Of a DNA stretch of 6,493 nt, positions 5,847-6,493 are shown piece after piece. The position numbers and the translations under genes are program-made. Every line of letters begins with the position of its first letter. Positions within the stretch are counted from its first letter, which is position 1. The stretch spans positions 1 through 6,493 of the forward strand of contig SCPW01000196.1 in the NCBI GenBank assembly GCA_004298605.1. Reading direction: 5' to 3'. The notes under the pieces were generated by a model. The model had not been told where the DNA came from. It did not search any database and was given only the letters and a program-made list of their open reading frames with translations. Source of the stretch: Gallionella sp. (GTDB taxonomy: Bacteria; Pseudomonadota; Gammaproteobacteria; Burkholderiales; Gallionellaceae).

Positions 5847-6401
5847 TTAGCCGTAGCGCCGCAACGCCTTGGCCAGTGCATCCAGCGGCAGCACCTGGTC
5901 GACGGCGCCGGTGGCGATGGCGGCCAGCGGCATGGCGTCGGCATAAGCCTGGGCGGGATCTTGCACCAGGATGACGCCGCCCGCCGCTTTGACGGCCAGC
6001 ACCCCTTGCGCGCCGTCGTTGTTGGCGCCGGTGAGGATCACGCCGGCCAGGTTTGCTCCATAGGCGTCGGCGGCTGACTGAAACAGCACGTCGATGGACG
6101 GCCTGACAAAGCACACGCGCTCGTCCACCGACAGCGCAAAGCGGCGGTCGGGTTCGATCAGCAGGTGGTAATTGGGTGGGGCCACGTAGACGCGACCCGG
6201 CAAGGCGGGCTCCCGTTCCTGCGCTTCGCCGACCGGCAGGCGGCAGGTTTTGGCGAGCAGGCCGGGCAGCAGGCTGTCGCTGTCGGGCGCGGTGTGCGCC
6301 ACGATGATCACCGTGGCCGTATACTGCGCCGGCAGGTCTTGCAGCAAAACGCGCAAGGCATCCAGCCCGCCGGCCGAGCAGCCGATGGCTATGGCGTCCA
6401 T
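5847..6401 (-). CDS. cheB: Stand-alone CheB-type protein-glutamate methylesterase domain
   Basis: 184 residues forming just the C-terminal catalytic domain of CheB, which removes methyl groups from chemoreceptor glutamates and can deamidate glutamines. The catalytic triad is visible: S9 in GCSAGG, H36 in VAHT, and D129 in TGANNDG. Further family segments are VYVAPPNYHLLI (71-82) and RPSIDVLF (100-107). Classical CheB has an N-terminal REC domain and about 350 residues; here it is absent, so the enzyme is not directly switched by phosphorylation. Such solo domains often sit beside CheR and hybrid sensor kinases in atypical two-component clusters, which fits the downstream response regulator. 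The ATG at 6401 puts the conserved AIAIGCSAGG at the N-terminus as in the family; no good ribosome site precedes it. A 132-bp gap separates it from the GGDEF-EAL gene, so co-transcription is plausible but unproven. Upstream partners would lie beyond the window. Confidence 0.9.
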   Translation of the reverse strand: MDAIAIGCSAGGLDALRVLLQDLPAQYTATVIIVAHTAPDSDSLLPGLLAKTCRLPVGEAQEREPALPGRVYVAPPNYHLLIEPDRRFALSVDERVCFVRPSIDVLFQSAADAYGANLAGVILTGANNDGAQGVLAVKAAGGVILVQDPAQAYADAMPLAAIATGAVDQVLPLDALAKALRRYG

Positions 6402-6431
6402 GATGCGATATGTCCATGGCCGAGCCCACCG

Positions 6432-6491
6432 TGTAGGGTACGCTGTGCGTACCGTTCGATGCCATTGAAGGTACGCACAGCGTACCCTACA
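6432..6491. repeat. 22-bp perfect inverted repeat, REP/MITE-like, upstream of cheB
   Basis: The arm at 6432-6453 (TGTAGGGTACGC then TGTGCGTACC) is the exact reverse complement of 6470-6491, with a 16-nt loop (6454-6469). The arm resembles palindromic units repeated many times in the intergenic DNA of several proteobacteria, so a REP or miniature mobile element is likely. It begins 31 bp upstream of the cheB start and runs to two bases from the window end, so a larger element could continue outside. It could also act as a hairpin ending an upstream transcript. Confidence 0.75.
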
Positions 6492-6493
6492 TC

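Noticed and set aside
5779..6465. Minus-strand frame of 228 codons overlapping cheB
   Set aside because: It is an out-of-frame, Arg/Gly/Ala-rich reading of the cheB DNA; the other frame has the full CheB catalytic triad.

Overview
The window is GC-rich (upper fifties percent by eye) proteobacterial DNA, probably beta- or gammaproteobacterial. This rests on the protein families, the codon use and two short palindromic REP-like elements at the window edges; the genus cannot be named from the sequence. Every gene I can support lies on the minus strand, so transcription runs from high to low coordinates.

Right part (about 6491 to 3165): a 22-bp perfect inverted repeat (6432-6491), then a stand-alone CheB methylesterase domain (6401-5847), then an 849-residue response regulator with the order REC-PAS-PAS-GGDEF-EAL (5714-3165). 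Both c-di-GMP domains keep their catalytic residues. This looks like a two-component / c-di-GMP signalling cluster that continues beyond the right edge.

Middle (3164-3022): an unusual intergenic region with three 23-bp dyads and one half-site. Each is built on CGCGCCA/TGGCGCG, and they are spaced 34, 32 and 32 bp apart, about three helical turns. Two of the dyads form a 25-bp perfect inverted repeat. A candidate promoter firing leftwards has one dyad exactly in its -35/-10 spacer, so I read the array as an operator set controlling the genes to its left.

Left part (3021-174): a tightly overlapping gene train. It holds a winged-helix Fic-family protein whose catalytic His is replaced by Gln, a 63-residue ORF equal to the C-terminal end of a type I restriction HsdR subunit, an intact HepT/MntA (HEPN/minimal nucleotidyltransferase) toxin-antitoxin pair, the first ~45 codons of hsdS, and an hsdM fragment that has lost its 5' part and an internal block. 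Neighbouring ORFs overlap as TAATG, ATGA, ATGA and TGATG. The simplest reading is a former operon fic-hsdR-hepT-mntA-hsdS-hsdM whose restriction-modification genes were hollowed out by deletions, while the Fic gene, the toxin-antitoxin pair and the likely control region stayed intact. The leftmost 173 bases hold no gene that I can support, only a 9-bp-stem palindrome.
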